A DNA stretch of 64,000 nucleotides from contig JAUPFP010000065.1 in the NCBI GenBank assembly GCA_036925085.1, positions 297,501-361,500 of the forward strand. Direction: 5' to 3'. The position numbers were made by a program, and so were the translations under genes. How positions within the stretch are numbered: position 1 is the stretch's first letter; every line of letters begins with the position of its first letter. The stretch comes from Brachycybe producta. Taxonomy: Eukaryota > Arthropoda > Diplopoda > Playtdesmida > Andrognathidae. The notes beneath the pieces were generated by a model. That model was not told where the DNA came from. It made no database searches and was given only the letters and a program-made list of their open reading frames with translations. Below are positions 30,845-45,100 of this stretch, piece after piece.

Positions 30845-31990
30845 TATGTAAAATTCTTAAGGTATGTCTATGTGTATTATAAGTTTATAACTACTATAAG
30901 GAAGTGGTCCTATGAAAATCATTTTATATTCATTTCAAGTTTTATTATAATAAAGCAGAAAATCACTAAGTTTAAAAAAACATTTTCTTTTTTACTATAA
31001 ACACTTTATTATTTAAATGATGTAATTGTTTTATGGGTATCAAGTCTCCGGTTTGTATTGTTACATTTGTGATGCAACGCATGATAACTGTTCGGCCTTG
31101 CCTGCTATGCTTCAAGTGATTCTATTAGGCATGAAAAAATAAAGAAGTGGAAATGACAATAGTATTATAGTTCAGCCAATTTTTTTTATTTCTTTCCCGT
31201 TATAATTAAAAACTAGAAATAAACAATGAGGTAAAAAAATAGGCCGAGACAACAATTTTTCTATCTAGCAATTTAAGAATACACTAAGTATATAAAACTG
31301 ATTGACCTTGGCTGCTATGTTTGAAATGATTCGAGATGACATTGGAATGCTGTGTGGAAAAAAAGACATTGGAATGTGACGTGGAAATGAGGGCACTATA
31401 GCAGCCTATGGGAAAACGTGGCATAGAAATGTATTTTCCTATACTACTTAGAAGGAATCAATAATGTCCCCAAATTCACAAAAAAACAGGAAATAAACTG
31501 CTTTTAGTAAAAAAAAAAAACAGTTCAACACTCACCTAAATTCAGTTTGCAGTAAAGAAAATATATCTTTAATAATAGACAGTAATTAACTTTACCAAAA
31601 AAGTAGGAACACAAAACACCTCAACATTAGAATTATTTTTAATTTTAAAAATTATTTTGGAAATCATTGGTTAAATCTTGACGATATTTTGACAATAAAT
31701 TTCTAGAGGTGGTCTCTTTAAAAAGTAACCCACGTGATCAAGCAACGGAAAATGTTTTGATCATAAAAAGAAGTGTACAAATGATTTTTTGCAAATTTTA
31801 CCATCTAGTAATAATAATAAAACAAGATTAAATAAGTATTTTATTTCCACAGATGATTAAAATGCAATACAAATGTCTCAATTAAATTTAATTCAATTGA
31901 TCAGTTTCTTGTATATTTTAATTTAAGCAATTATTTAAGTGAAAAACCATATTTTCTATAGGTCAAATTGCAACATCTAGTAGTACGAAG
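30845..31990. other. AT-rich intergenic DNA and VARS1 3'UTR
   Basis: No gene is seen in 30845-31600. The segment 31640-31805 is the inverted copy of the repeat at 785-1000. TTTATT near 31840 is AATAAA on the - strand and could be the VARS1 poly(A) signal, about 150 bases past the stop. Confidence 0.5.
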
Positions 31991-32056
31991 TCAAAAAACT
32001 GACAACGAGGCCATGGCATCGGCCACCTTTTGAAGTTCACATTCCAGTTGAATAAC
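31991..32056 (-). CDS. VARS1: VARS1 last exon
   Basis: After an AG acceptor it reads [21 protein letters not shown] and stops. This is the end of the C-terminal coiled coil, matching the family's short helical tail. Phase 0. Confidence 0.85.
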   Translation of the reverse strand, partial: VIQLECELQKVADAMASLSVF

Positions 32057-35000
32057 CTGCAAGTATACATTAAAACAATAATTGTGTGATAGCCTACTCT
32101 ACACCGACTATCAAAATGGTGGGTGCAGATGATATCCTGGTGGCTGTCTGCTCATTGCTGTGGTAAAACAATAACAGACCATAATGTTGTGTCTAGTCTG
32201 GACCTCTCCCTTGGCAATCTAGTTGTTACAAAGGTGAGGGGTTGTTTATTTAATGGGTGCCACAACAGGTGGCATCATGGAGGAACGACGTCACCTGGCC
32301 TGGATATAAAAAGATATACCCAAGCTGATTTGGGGAAGAAGTGCTGGACCTGGTAACGTTTCAACTGGAGGTACTGCTCTGATCAGCTGCACCTATTTTG
32401 CCACATTGGTTTTGGTCAGTTTGTACTTTTTAATTGTATAAATTATAGTTTCACAGCTGGCCAAAGCGTGGCCAGCTGCAACTATTGTAAATATATTTTA
32501 GAGCAAGTTTCACTGAATAAACTTCTACTGAAATCGTATTTCCCGTGGCTGGGTCAGTACTTGGGGGGCCTTGCGATAGTTCAGACTAGTCCCCCAACGT
32601 GTTTTCCGGTCACCGGTATTTTCGTCTTGTTGTCGCCAACTTTCGACCAGCGAAACTTAGTTGAAACTGTTCGTCGTACCGACTTGTTAACATAGTTCAC
32701 TATCTAACACTCCGCAGTACGAGCCATGCAACCAGTCAGTTGCAGTCTGTTGTAAGTCAAAGAAAAGTTTGTCCGACCGGTTCGGGTCGTGACAATTGTT
32801 AGTAACTCCTGTAATAGAAAGTATCCAAATTTTCCCACATGCATATTTTTAAGAAAGTTTAACTCCATAAAAAGAACAAACTTTTTGAATCTCCACGTCT
32901 GAACTTTGGAAAAAAAAAATTCAGTAAATAATGCTCGTATGGCAAAATAAAAAAGGGTGTGGGTCTAATTGTTTTGTCTTGCCTACACATGGTTTAATTT
33001 GTCACTAAATTGATGATTATGATGGGCTAGGCCTTCTGATAAAATAGGTCAGTTGTAGTTTGAAATTTTTTTTGTAGTGTATTTTTTCATGTCCATATTT
33101 ACTGTATAGTGTTGAATAGTAATAGGTGCCACTTGCCATTTTAAATAAATACTCACACAAAAACATCAAATCATGACACTGGCAAACTTGTGAAAAAGAA
33201 CAGATGGCGTTTAAATAGCTCCCTGTAAGTCAGTGACTAAAATAAAATTTACATAGCAGATTAAACTTTCAATTAAATATGGAAATGGCCACTGTTTTCA
33301 GCACTTTTAAATGAAACTTACATATAGAATAATCATATTGCCCTAAAAAGATGTTTGCCCTAAAACAATTTGCCCTAAAGAAACATTTTCCCTTAAACCA
33401 TTTGCCATAAAGGAACATTTGCCATAAAAACATTGGCCCAAAAACCAATTTTTATTCTATCTTTTCATTTAGTTGATGACCTTCAGAAAATTTTAGACAA
33501 AGGCAGTCAGATAGATTTGGTCTTTCTTGATCTCTGCAAGGCATTTGACACAGTTTCTCACTTAAAACTAATGACAAAAATTAGTGGGTATGGTTTGGGT
33601 GAACAGGTGTATAAATGGGTGCATTCTTTTTTGAGTGATAGGAAACAAAGGGTTGTTGCAGGAGGGTCTGAATCTGACTGGATAGGGGTTACATCAGGGG
33701 TTGCTCAGGGTAGTGTGTTGGGTCTGCTTCTGTTTCTTTTATATATCAATGACCTCAGCAGTCAAATTAGCAGCAATTGCCGGCTATTTGCAGATGATAC
33801 AATAATTTATCGTGAGGTTACCTCTGACAATGATTGCCATATCATTGATAGTGACTTGAAAGCAATAGAGGCATGGTGTTCTAAATGGCAACTTCAACTT
33901 AATAAGGAAAAATGTTGTGTAATGAGGGTAGCTAGGGGAAGGAATCCAGTAATATTTCCATATAGAATAGGGGCTATTCCACTTAATAATGTAGATTCTT
34001 ATAAATATTTGGGGGTAAGGATTACAGCTAAACTTTCTTGGAAGGTGCATGTCGAACAGATTATTTCCAAGTCTATGCAGATGCGTCAATGCGTTCTAAG
34101 AAGGTGTCCCCATCTACAATACTGCAGCTCAGTGTGGAATTCCCACACTGCAGACTTAGCTCACTCCATAGAAATGGTTCAACACAGGGCTGCTAGGTTT
34201 GTTTGTGGTAAATATGGATATGCTGACAGTGTAACTAAAATGCTTTCAGAGCTTGGTTGGGATAGTTTACGTGCCAGATGTTCAGATTTTAGTCTTACTA
34301 TCTTTAATCGAATGCTAGAAGGCTCTTGCCCTAAACCTTCTTCAAGTAAACTTTGCAGAGAATTATATTTGGGTAGGGGTGACCACTCTAACAAGGTTGG
34401 AGAGATTTTTGCACGAACAGATTCTTATTATTGGTCATTTGTTCCTAGGGCGATTCGACAATGGAACTCGCTTGCCGGGGATCTTGTGCAAGGAAAACGT
34501 ATTTTATGGGAGTCATAATTGTTTTGTTTTGACAATGCATATATTTGAAGCATAATAAAAAAATATATTGAAATTGTTGTTAGGTTTACATCAATGGGGT
34601 TTTATATTTTCTGGTTTTGACAATAAATTCTCTATGCCGCACTTTGACTCTTGTCCCTCTGCCATAGGCTTTTATGGCTGCTTGCAGAGTAATTTTTCAA
34701 ATTCAAATTCAAATACAGTTTAGTGTCTTTTGTTGGAGTATGTGTGCAACGGCAAATTGTACAGGAAACTGCTGCCACTTAAAACTCAAAAGGCATGTCT
34801 TAATCTATAGGAGGGATACATGGAATGGATTAATGTCCATTTATTTTAAATGCCTCTTTAAGTCAAATGCTGTTTAGGTCAAATGTTTTTTGCAGGTCAA
34901 ATGGCTATTTAGGTGAAATAGATATTTAGATCAAATGTCCTTTTAGTTAATTTCCTTTTAGGTCAAACATCCCATTAGGTCCACCATTCTTTTAGGTAAA

Positions 35001-36103
35001 ATTCCACTTAACATGTAATGCCTATTAGGACAAACATTGTTTAATGCCAAATGAAACTAGGTTAAACTGTAGGTCAAATGCCCCTTACAGCAAATGAGCT
35101 TTTAGGTCAAATGCATATTTAGGTGAGTTAACTAGGTCAAATGCCTTTCAGGTGAAATTTTTCTTTATTTCACACTGATTTATATCAAATGTGTCTTTGG
35201 GTGAAATGGTATTAGCGCATACATGTTAGGTCAAATGATGAGTTTTAGTGCAAGTGCCAAACATATACATAGCTTCTTGTAAAAAATGTACTAGTATATG
35301 GGTGTGGGACTTGTCATAAAAACATTTGACCTAAAGGGACAGTGCCCTAAAAAGACATTTGCCCTAATCAGCAGTGTAAATTTACATCATTTGGTGTTTT
35401 TGTGTGCCTGTGGCATGCAGAACATATTTAACATACTCCACCGAAAGACATTAAACCATATAAAAAGCGAGAACAAGAAAGTGGTTTTAGGGCAAATGTC
35501 ATTTAGACCAAATGTCTTTTTAGGGCAAGTGGATTTAGTGCAAATGTCTATATCCCCTTCTATAGGTATAGTAGATATAGATCTATACTGTAGTATAGCT
35601 GCATATACAGTATATTGAAAGTTATGAGGACCTGCCTTTTCCCGTGCAATAGTTGAAAGAATTTGGGACTGCACAGCAAACAGATGGTAGACAGACAAGA
35701 TTAATATAACTAAATAAGTTATTGTCAATTGGATTGGGTGTATTTCACGTCCTATGGACTTTTAAATGACAGAGAAATACCTGGCAATCTACTTTGAATC
35801 ACACAAAATCTCCACAACATACATGTACAATAAATCTAATAATTGATTCAAGCAGCTAGGTTAATATGAAATGGTGTGGTTCGTTTCTTTTATTTTATTT
35901 TAGTGCAGAAATAATTTTGAAATACACTTAACAAAGACGATACATTTTTTACATTTTTACACCTTTTTTGTACTTTAAACTTTGACTTGTCGTACCTAAA
36001 TTACACCTTGATATTCCTACATGTAGGAAATTTCCTATGCTAGGTTTTTTTCAAGCAAATTTATTTAACTGCCATCTGTTGTTTCTCTCTCTCTCTCTCT
36101 CTC

Positions 36104-36152
<49 letters not shown>

Positions 36153-39100
36153 TTTGCCTGTGCCACAATGTGTCTTAAAATTATTTTATGATGGTTATAT
36201 CCACATTAATATCAGCATACCTTTGCTGCATTTGATTCTCTGATGTCTACTGGAACTTTCACGTTGTAATCTTCAATCTGAATTGCTGATTGCAATTTTG
36301 ATAACTGCTGCCCAAGTTGTCGCTGTTTTTGCTGCAACTTTGCCTTTTCTTTGGTAGAATCAATCAAACCCTTTCAATAAATACAAAAAAAACTTTCAGC
36401 ATATAATAACAAATAAATTATAGCAGAAAGCGCTTTATGTAACTACATATGCAAAAAAAAGTTACCATAAGGAAATTATATTTCAGGAAGCAATTTGTTC
36501 AAAATAGTTGTAGGAACCAAACATTTATTGCGGATACAAATAATAGACAAATAAAAATTTGCAAAAACCAACAAACAACAATGAATATTGAAAGTTAAAT
36601 AAGACATAGGAGCTTAGTTCAGGTGGTGAAGTACCTCTATTGGTAAGGAACTGGCACCCAGCCAAGCTCAAGCAATATCAGATAATGATAACATCTACAG
36701 TGGTCTGATATTCTTCTAGGTGCACCTAAAATGTCTGTGAAGATTGGGATTTCAGTTTACCTGAAATAGAAAACCACGGGTTTTCAATAACAAATCGAAA
36801 CCGCAAAACTTTTTTCCGAAAATTGCGGTTTTTGATTTTATCAAAAATAAAATCATAATCAATCACTGTCACTAAAACAGGTATTTGCAATGTTAAAAAA
36901 AAACGTGCAAAAAACGAAAAACCTTGGTCATCTTTACGCAGCTCTTTCAAGATATGTCGAAAGGACATTTTTGTTCAGTAGTAATTTTTGTACAAAACTG
37001 CATTGATGATTATCTGACAAATCAGTAAATATAGCACCGGCATTAGGGCAAGGCGAGCAAGGCAACCTCCTTGGGCCCTGCACATTCAGGAATCCTGTGC
37101 TGCTAACTAAACACTTTTTCCTCAGCCCCGCTCATCGCTTGCTGCCTCGGGCCTCTGATACTCTAGGGTAGGATGTCCCAAAAAATCAAAGTTTGAAAAT
37201 TATAATGTATACCTTCTAAAACATTCCTCCCTCGTAAAATAATACATATAAAATTCTAGCTCATTTGAGCTATATTTAGAGGTCCCCCAATGGCTCCCAC
37301 ATTTTATATGGATATTATCATAGTTTTTATATTATACATGACAAATTTCAATTTAAAACAGAAATATTTACAAAAACTTATGTATTATTTAATTTTACAA
37401 CATATTACTTATGTTAATTGTATAATGCATTGAAATTAAAATAATAATTTTGAAAAAAATTACCAATTTTGCCAAAAATGTACCAACTTGGAGACCCTTG
37501 GGAACCTCTAAATGTTGTTCAAATTATCAGAAATTTTAATTATGTTACTATCTAGAAATAAAAAAACTTATTAGTGGGTAAGCATTCACAGTTTCTTAAT
37601 TTTAATTTTTAATCGACATTTTTGGGACACCCTATACAAAATCGATAAACCACAGTTTCCCACGGGTTTCAAAAATGAAACCCAAAGACAACAGTTTTAG
37701 AAATTTGTGGTTTCCCCAAACTCTAAATGTCTGATTTATTGACAGTTAAATGATGTACGCAGGTCTTTCATAGCTTGTAAGATGTTTTGCATTTATTGCA
37801 ACCTTATAAATAGACGGGACGGAACGAGGCACACTAGGTACCTCTCACAAACTCTTCTCTTTTACTGGACTTATTTTTTTACCCCAGGTGTCCTTAGGCT
37901 ATGACAAATTACCTTTATAGCCTAGGTCTTTACATATACTGTAATACCTACAAATGGGCACATATAGAGGTTTACTAATTGCTAAATGCTGATTCAATGG
38001 AAACAAAAACTTATTTTCTCTTTTTATTTTGCTGGCGTTGTAACTAATACCTTGTACATGCATTCCATTCAAATGGAATATTAAAATAATATAAACCAAC
38101 CTTCAAAAGCAAGTGCACTAGACATTTTTCTGTTACTGGAAAAATTGCACAACCACTTGGCACATCCCCTGCTGTCATTATTTTTACTTCTGAACTGAAT
38201 GACAACATTTTCAATTCGTTTTCAAAGTTAGTTAAAGTTTTCTCAGTCATAGGGTCGGCACATTTAAGATAAACTGAAATAGAAAAAAAATGATATGCAA
38301 ATTTTACTGTTAGCAAAAGACTGGAATAACAAAGGCAATTTTCTTCTTTATGAATATATTCGAAAAGACAGAACTCTGTGTGCCCCTGTTTAATCATTTC
38401 ATTCCATATTTTCAATGTACCAGTATAAAAAGCACATTTCAGTTCACATGATAATGATTGTAAAAAAGAGAAACAAAGGAACAATTAATTAACTGTGACA
38501 TAAAAGTTGGAATTAATTGTGGCACATAAATTAAGGCACATAAGTTACCAAAACAAAACACATAACAAAAGATTTAAAAAACCATATTAACTAGAGATGG
38601 GCGAATAGCATCCGCAAATACTTGTATACCACAAATATTCGAAGTACTCAAAAATTCTAGATCTCAAATATAATGTCAAAAAAAAAATTCAAATACCTCG
38701 AACATTTATTGTCAAGTTTTGTCTTGTTTTATTTCGTTTACACTAGTCTACAATTAAACACAAACTTCAAAAGTGTATTAGTACTGTCATTTATTTCCTA
38801 ATGAATCAAAATGTCAAGTAGTTCAAATATATGGTTTTATTTTCATATAAAACCATAATAATAAATAAAAACCATATAAATAAAACCATAACCTTCAAAT
38901 AACCATTCGGGGTATTAGAATATTCGAGGTATTCGAATATTCTAAATCTGGTTAATATTCGAATTCAAGAAAAGTGCTATTTGCCCATCTCCAATATAAA
39001 TTTTTCTTGTATTAATACTTACGCTCTGTCTTTATCTTGTTTGAAAGATTGTATTCAGATCTCTGAGAGCGAACAGCATGAACAATTTGCTGAACAAAAT

Positions 39101-42100
39101 CCACATTGTCTTCAATGTCTTTGTTTCTCCAACATACCTTTAATAAAAATAGAATGCTTTACTGAGTATATGATTAAGAACAATATATATTGTATAGTAC
39201 AATCTCTGCCTCAAGAGCTACGGAGATGCTACCATTTATAAATAAGTCATTTAGATGAAGTTGGAAACCATATTAAAAGTGCACAACATTTAAATTGAAA
39301 CTACATAGATATGAATCACACGTTTAAGCTAAATTGTATGAAATCTTAGCTAAATCTAAGAAACCTAGTGGCTCTAAAGCCTGGACACACAAGCGGAATT
39401 CCGCCAAGGAAAAAGAAAATAGGAAAAGGAAAAAAAAAGTCATTTTCTTTTTCTGTATCTCTGTTGTTCACACATAGAATCAGAAAAAGTAATGAGGAAA
39501 GTTGCGGGCACCCTCTATTGAGCAAGAAAAGAAACATCATATTTAGATCTATTGCCAAAATGGATTCCAATTTGGTTTTTGGTCATGTCACATCATGCTT
39601 CTTTCTGATTGGTGGGAATTTGAACGGAATATATTGAGAACGGAAAAAGTTGAGCTTTAGTTCAACTCATTTTAATGAATTTTCCATTCACTTTTGATGG
39701 AAAATTGTCTCATTTAAATATTCTGTTATTATTTTCTGAGCGGAATTCCACCTGTGTTCTAGGCTTAACAGTAGATTACATTCCAGAAGTAAAGAAGTTG
39801 AGAGATCTTATTTCGATGCGATGTGGCTAACAAAAAAAAACGAGACGAGCATAAGCTAATTTTTAAAGAATTAATTACTGGAACAGTTTGAAACCATTTA
39901 AATGGGTAACAAATACAAATTCATAGTTTTCCATTTTTGTTTTAGATTAATTATGCACCAACAACAGAAACTTATCACAGTGTTATAGTTAATCCCATTT
40001 TATGGTATCCTGTCTACAGTATGTGTATATACAAAATCAGTGGCGTAAATACGAATTTTGGCACCTATGGCGAAATATCATAATTGCGCCTCTTGCAAAA
40101 ATTACAAACAAACATTACAAACAAAATACAAAAAACGGACAATTATATTATTGCTTTCTAAAGCCCCTTAATGGCCTTTTTCAAGTCATTTCTTAGAAAT
40201 ACACTGTTTATAGTGTTTAAACTCCACCCAGTATAGTGATATTTCTAAGATACAACCCTTTTATATAATTAAAACACAATTTCTCTTAATAATAATCAAT
40301 AAATTTTTGAATTACATAAAATCATGAAAAATTACAAAAACACCATTTTAATTTAAGTAATATAATTTTTTACTATGTGTTTAAATTAAAATGGTGTTTT
40401 TGTAATTTTTGATGATTTTATGTAATTCAAAAATTTATTGATGACTATTATTAAGAGATTGTGTTTTAATTTAAATATATAGTCGAGAAATTCAGGTAAA
40501 ACTTTTATATAATGTTTAATTTCGCCAAACCGTTTGGCGCCTATACCAAATCGGCGCCTACGGCCGGGGCCACATGGGCCATACACTAGTTACGCCACTG
40601 TAAAAATGTAATGCTTGTCTGTTCTTTATACAGCACCACACCGTTTGAGCTATCAGGACTAGTATTGTAAAACTCCCGGGAAATTATTTTTGTGAAATAT
40701 TCCCATTTTTATTTTTCTATGGGGTAGTTCTAAATTCATAAAAACATCAAATTAATTTCACAGTACAATAAAAACTGGATTAAATGATGAACTTCTGTTT
40801 GATGGAGCCAATTAAGAAATAATACTTTTTTAACTTAATGTTTGATTGATAAACTCAATAATAGACGGTATTGATAGGCTTTTGCTACGAATTATTTAAT
40901 GACTTCTAGATGTTATCAGTTTTTTTTTCTCAAATGATTTTACTATGGTCAACAAGCTCAGTCTAGAAACTAGTAGAAATTGAAACAAAATACAATTTCA
41001 TTAATAACTTGTAAATTTTGAACTTGCACTTTTAAGAAACAGGGTTCAGATGTCTAAAGAAACTAAGAAAAAAACATCAAGCAACTTTTGACTAAGTTAA
41101 TGTCCGTCCGACTTGATGGGAGCACTGAAAATACTGGTACAAGTAGTCGTTTTGTTCCGTATTAATATGTTCCTTATAACTTTTGTAACCAATGAATACT
41201 GAAAGCATTTTAATCATCGAAAAATTAATACCAAATACACGCACCTCATTAACATCTGGAAATGCAGTTACACATATACTTGGTGGAGCGCTTTGAGTAC
41301 GTCTTGGCAAACGCTGAAAAAGCTCTTCAGTGATGAAAGGCATAAAAGGAGATAAAAGCCGTAACCCAACATCCAAACAAGTATACAGTGTATTGCGTGC
41401 CAAACTGACGGTAGCTACATCACCATCTTTCAAAATAGGTTTTAAGCATTCCTGTATAAAACAATTTAAAATTATGTAAATTTAATGTTATGCTTAATTT
41501 ATAACAAACGGTTTTGAATATATATTGTATGAAAAAAGAATTTCCATATTACCAAATAAACATCACACAATTCATAAAGCCAAAAATTGTAGCAAGCTGT
41601 TACAGCAGAGGGAAAATCGTACGCTTGTAATGAAGTTTCACATGATTCTACGGCATATGAAAGTCGACTTAGAATCCATAGATCAATATGCATTTCCTTG
41701 CCAGATAACTATAATAAAAAATTATTAGTTACCACAAAGACAAGAAGAAAACGAGATTTTTAATAAACACAAAGCCTATAAAGAAAAACTTAACGTAACT
41801 TCACGGTTCATAAACTATAAGAGCACATGCTAACATTTTTAAAATGGAAGCACAGAAACTGATCAGTGGAGTGAGTGAAAAACTTTTGTAACAAATTTTG
41901 CGCAAAGTACTATCAAGAACATTACTACCTAGCGAAAAGCCAAACAAATTTCAAATAAAGAGCAGTTTATGTTGGTTTTGCCTGTAAAATTTAAAACGTT
42001 GAAAAAAAATCATGTCAACCTTTTACAAGAAGAAATTCTTAATATTGACTAATTTTTACAACTTTGAAACTCGAAATTTCGACATTTCCCTCATTGTTTA

Positions 42101-45100
42101 TGCATTACCTTATATCAAATGATGTAACTTAAGAAAGTACTTAAGAAGACCAAAATAGTGTCTGAATAAGGAACAATGGGAAAAGGTGTCACAAAAAGGA
42201 AAAGTAACATTGGGTGATTGATTGAAATATAGATCAACCATTAAAGAGCAGTGGGTTATTGTAACTAGGACAGTAAACATTTATTGAAAATTGTGTATAT
42301 TTTTTTATGCACAAATAAATAATTTTAATCAACTTTTCTGTCCCTGACCACCACCACCACTGGCGTGAGTGCTCCTCCTCGGAGCGGGAGGAGAAGGCTG
42401 ACTGGCCTTCTTTTCCGCTCTTCGGTCCCTCTTGGGAGTTGCAGACTGCCAGCCTGAACAGCCAGCCTCCGCTTCGGTTGGACCCGAAACCAGAGGCTGA
42501 CCCACAGGCCAGGCAGCACCAGCAGCTCCCTCAGGATGAGCTGGTGACACAGGGAGAAGACCCACTGCCAGCGTAAACTTCGCCAAGGCAGCCTTCGTCC
42601 TCTCCAACTGTGCCTCCCTCTTCGCCAGGGCCTTCATCCTGGCAGTGTACCGAGCAGCTCCGGACTTCTTTTTGGTTTTTGATTTGTCCGATCTGAACTG
42701 CTGGGTAGGGTACTCCCCAATGAAGTAGTGTTTCCCATCCGACACCAGGAAACCACCTGACACCGTTTGGTACTGTGCGGCTTCGTCCTGCCTTTCCAGA
42801 CAGGCCGCTTCCGTCTCCCCAACAGGGTCGACCGGAATTGGACTGCCCTTCCGGGCTGGAGTACCCTCCTGGGATCCGGTCACAGACCGTTTGCCCAGGG
42901 AGCCTGATCCTCTCCCTTCAGACTCCGACGAGTCCTCTGAAGAGAGGATCCGTTGGCCTCGCCACCGCCTGGATAAGGGCACCACACCATCTTCCGTGGT
43001 GTCCATCTCCGCCTCCGTGTCGATGACCAGGGTTCCTCCCAAGGAGGCATCCCTGCTTCCCTCAGCCAGGCTAGCCAATTCTAGCCGGTTTTGGTCCGCC
43101 GGAGGATCACACTTCATCAAGGAGGTAGCCACCAAACCGGTGGCCACCTCTTCGACGGGCGTGCTGGCCCGCACCGGCTCACCAACCGCCGGGATCTCTA
43201 TGGCTCCCAACTTAATGGTCGCCCTCGGAGATCCCACGGTGGGAGGTGGTGTCAATCGTCACCAAACAGACCCATAATACAGAGGGGTCCGAGGGGACGG
43301 CTGGGTCACCACAGCGTTCTCGACCAATAGCAGACCCAAAAGTCCGCCGTCGGCCAAGTCGGCTATGGCCCGACCCAAAGAATCCGGGGAGCAAGCGGCA
43401 TCTGACTCCAACAGCTCCGCATCACCCGGATGCAAAGAGCTGAGGGAGGAGGAACCGCTGCTACCCCACCAGTTTCTTCCTTCTCTGCCGTGGCTACCTG
43501 AAAAAGATCAAAAAACACCATCAGAATTTGACCTATTACGGTAGGAAACATTTTCCACGGTCCAAAACCGCGAAAAAATGTTTTCCGGCCGGGCAGGCAC
43601 TGTGGTACACGGCCAAAGCCGTCCCCACCGGTATCTGCACGGTCGGAATAGGCCAAAAACGTTTTTTGTCGGTCCAAAACCCGTAATTTCAAGTTCGGTA
43701 CCTTGGGCGGTGATTTCCACGGTACATCACCGTAGGAAATCCCGTTTCCACCGTGCATATCCCGTGACCCACGGTAAAAAACGTCCTGCACGGGATCCGC
43801 ACGGTCGGAATCGGCCAAACAAGTGTTTGGACCGTCCAAAACCGGCATCGACAATTCAAGTTCCTTGGCGAGTGGTTTACACGGACCACTACCGTGAAAA
43901 ACCACTTTCCGTCCGTTAGAACACCGTGGTCTACGGTCGAAACCGTTCCCCACGGTGGTTTCACAGACAGAACCGTGCAAAAACACCTTTTCACCGTCCA
44001 AACTCCGTAGACCTTGGTCTCCACCAAGTTCCACGGTGTTCGGGCGGCAAAACACCGTGTTCTTCACGGCCCCGTCAGTGGTAGCATCACCGTCAATAAT
44101 ATTACGATGACGCCTCCACAAAAACCACGTGACCAAGCGGTCAATGACCGCTTGACACACAAAGAAGCAATACAACAATACTGCCAAAGGGGAGGACAAG
44201 GAAATTCCCCTTTGGGGACTTACTGTTGTGCTTGTGGCATCCAAAGGTACTGAGCTTTGTCGTCTTTTTCGGTGAAATAATCGTTTTCTTATCAAATTAA
44301 CGGCAAACGACCGTCTAAGTTTTAGTTTCAAAACAAGATGGCGTTTAGCCGCTAATTTCACCGGAGAGATGGCTAACAGCGGCGGCTTGGCGGCTAAAAC
44401 ATTAGCTGCCTCCATTGCTGTTACCATAGAGATTCTGCCAAGAGATTCTTCTATTCTGCCTTTCTAGGGGCAGATACACGGCATGAATCTCTACGGAAAT
44501 CTCAGGAGAGAGATCTTGAGGGGAAATAACATCTGCAGACTCCCCTTTGAGTTTGCAGTTGGGAATTGTGGATTTCTCCACCCAGTTCCCCCTGGACAAC
44601 CGCCATCTGCACCGTGACAAGACAGGCGGCGCCCAGTCCAGGGGTCACTGCGTTCCCAATCCTTATTACCCCAGTTCAGGTCATCATCCCATACCAGGGA
44701 ATGACCTGCTCTCTCCCACCAGGACAGAGACTTCCAAAGTCCCTGCACCTCCCTGGTGCCTCTTGGAGCTCCAGAGGAAGCTTGCATAACCTCAAAAGCC
44801 CTGGGTTTCCTCGGACGGAGGTAGTACCGGGGCTGAGGTGCTTCCTCTGCCTCAGAGTCGGTTGACTCAACAACCAAGCTAGGCTGGCAAGAAGGTCCTG
44901 GAGGGACATCATCCCTCCTCTCACTTCCAGCTGACTTAGACTCAGCATCACTGGTCCCTTCAGAGTTCAAAGAGGTGTCAGAGCCACCAAGGCCATCTTC
45001 CTCACGAACTCCACATGTGGGAACGTACGGCTTCAAGTTATCAACGTGAAATCGGTCCCGCACCTTCAGAACAAACCATCTACGAATTCTATCTCGTAGA

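Noticed and set aside
37899-38100. Extension of the VARS1 frame past 38101
   Set aside because: It is intron read-through. A GTTGGT donor at 38100 and the in-phase next exon at 36370 explain the coding sequence.
43508-44427. Long - strand ORF of 354 residues between pol tail and ORF3
   Set aside because: It reads through low-complexity ACGGT-rich leader-like repeats and is not conserved in A1.
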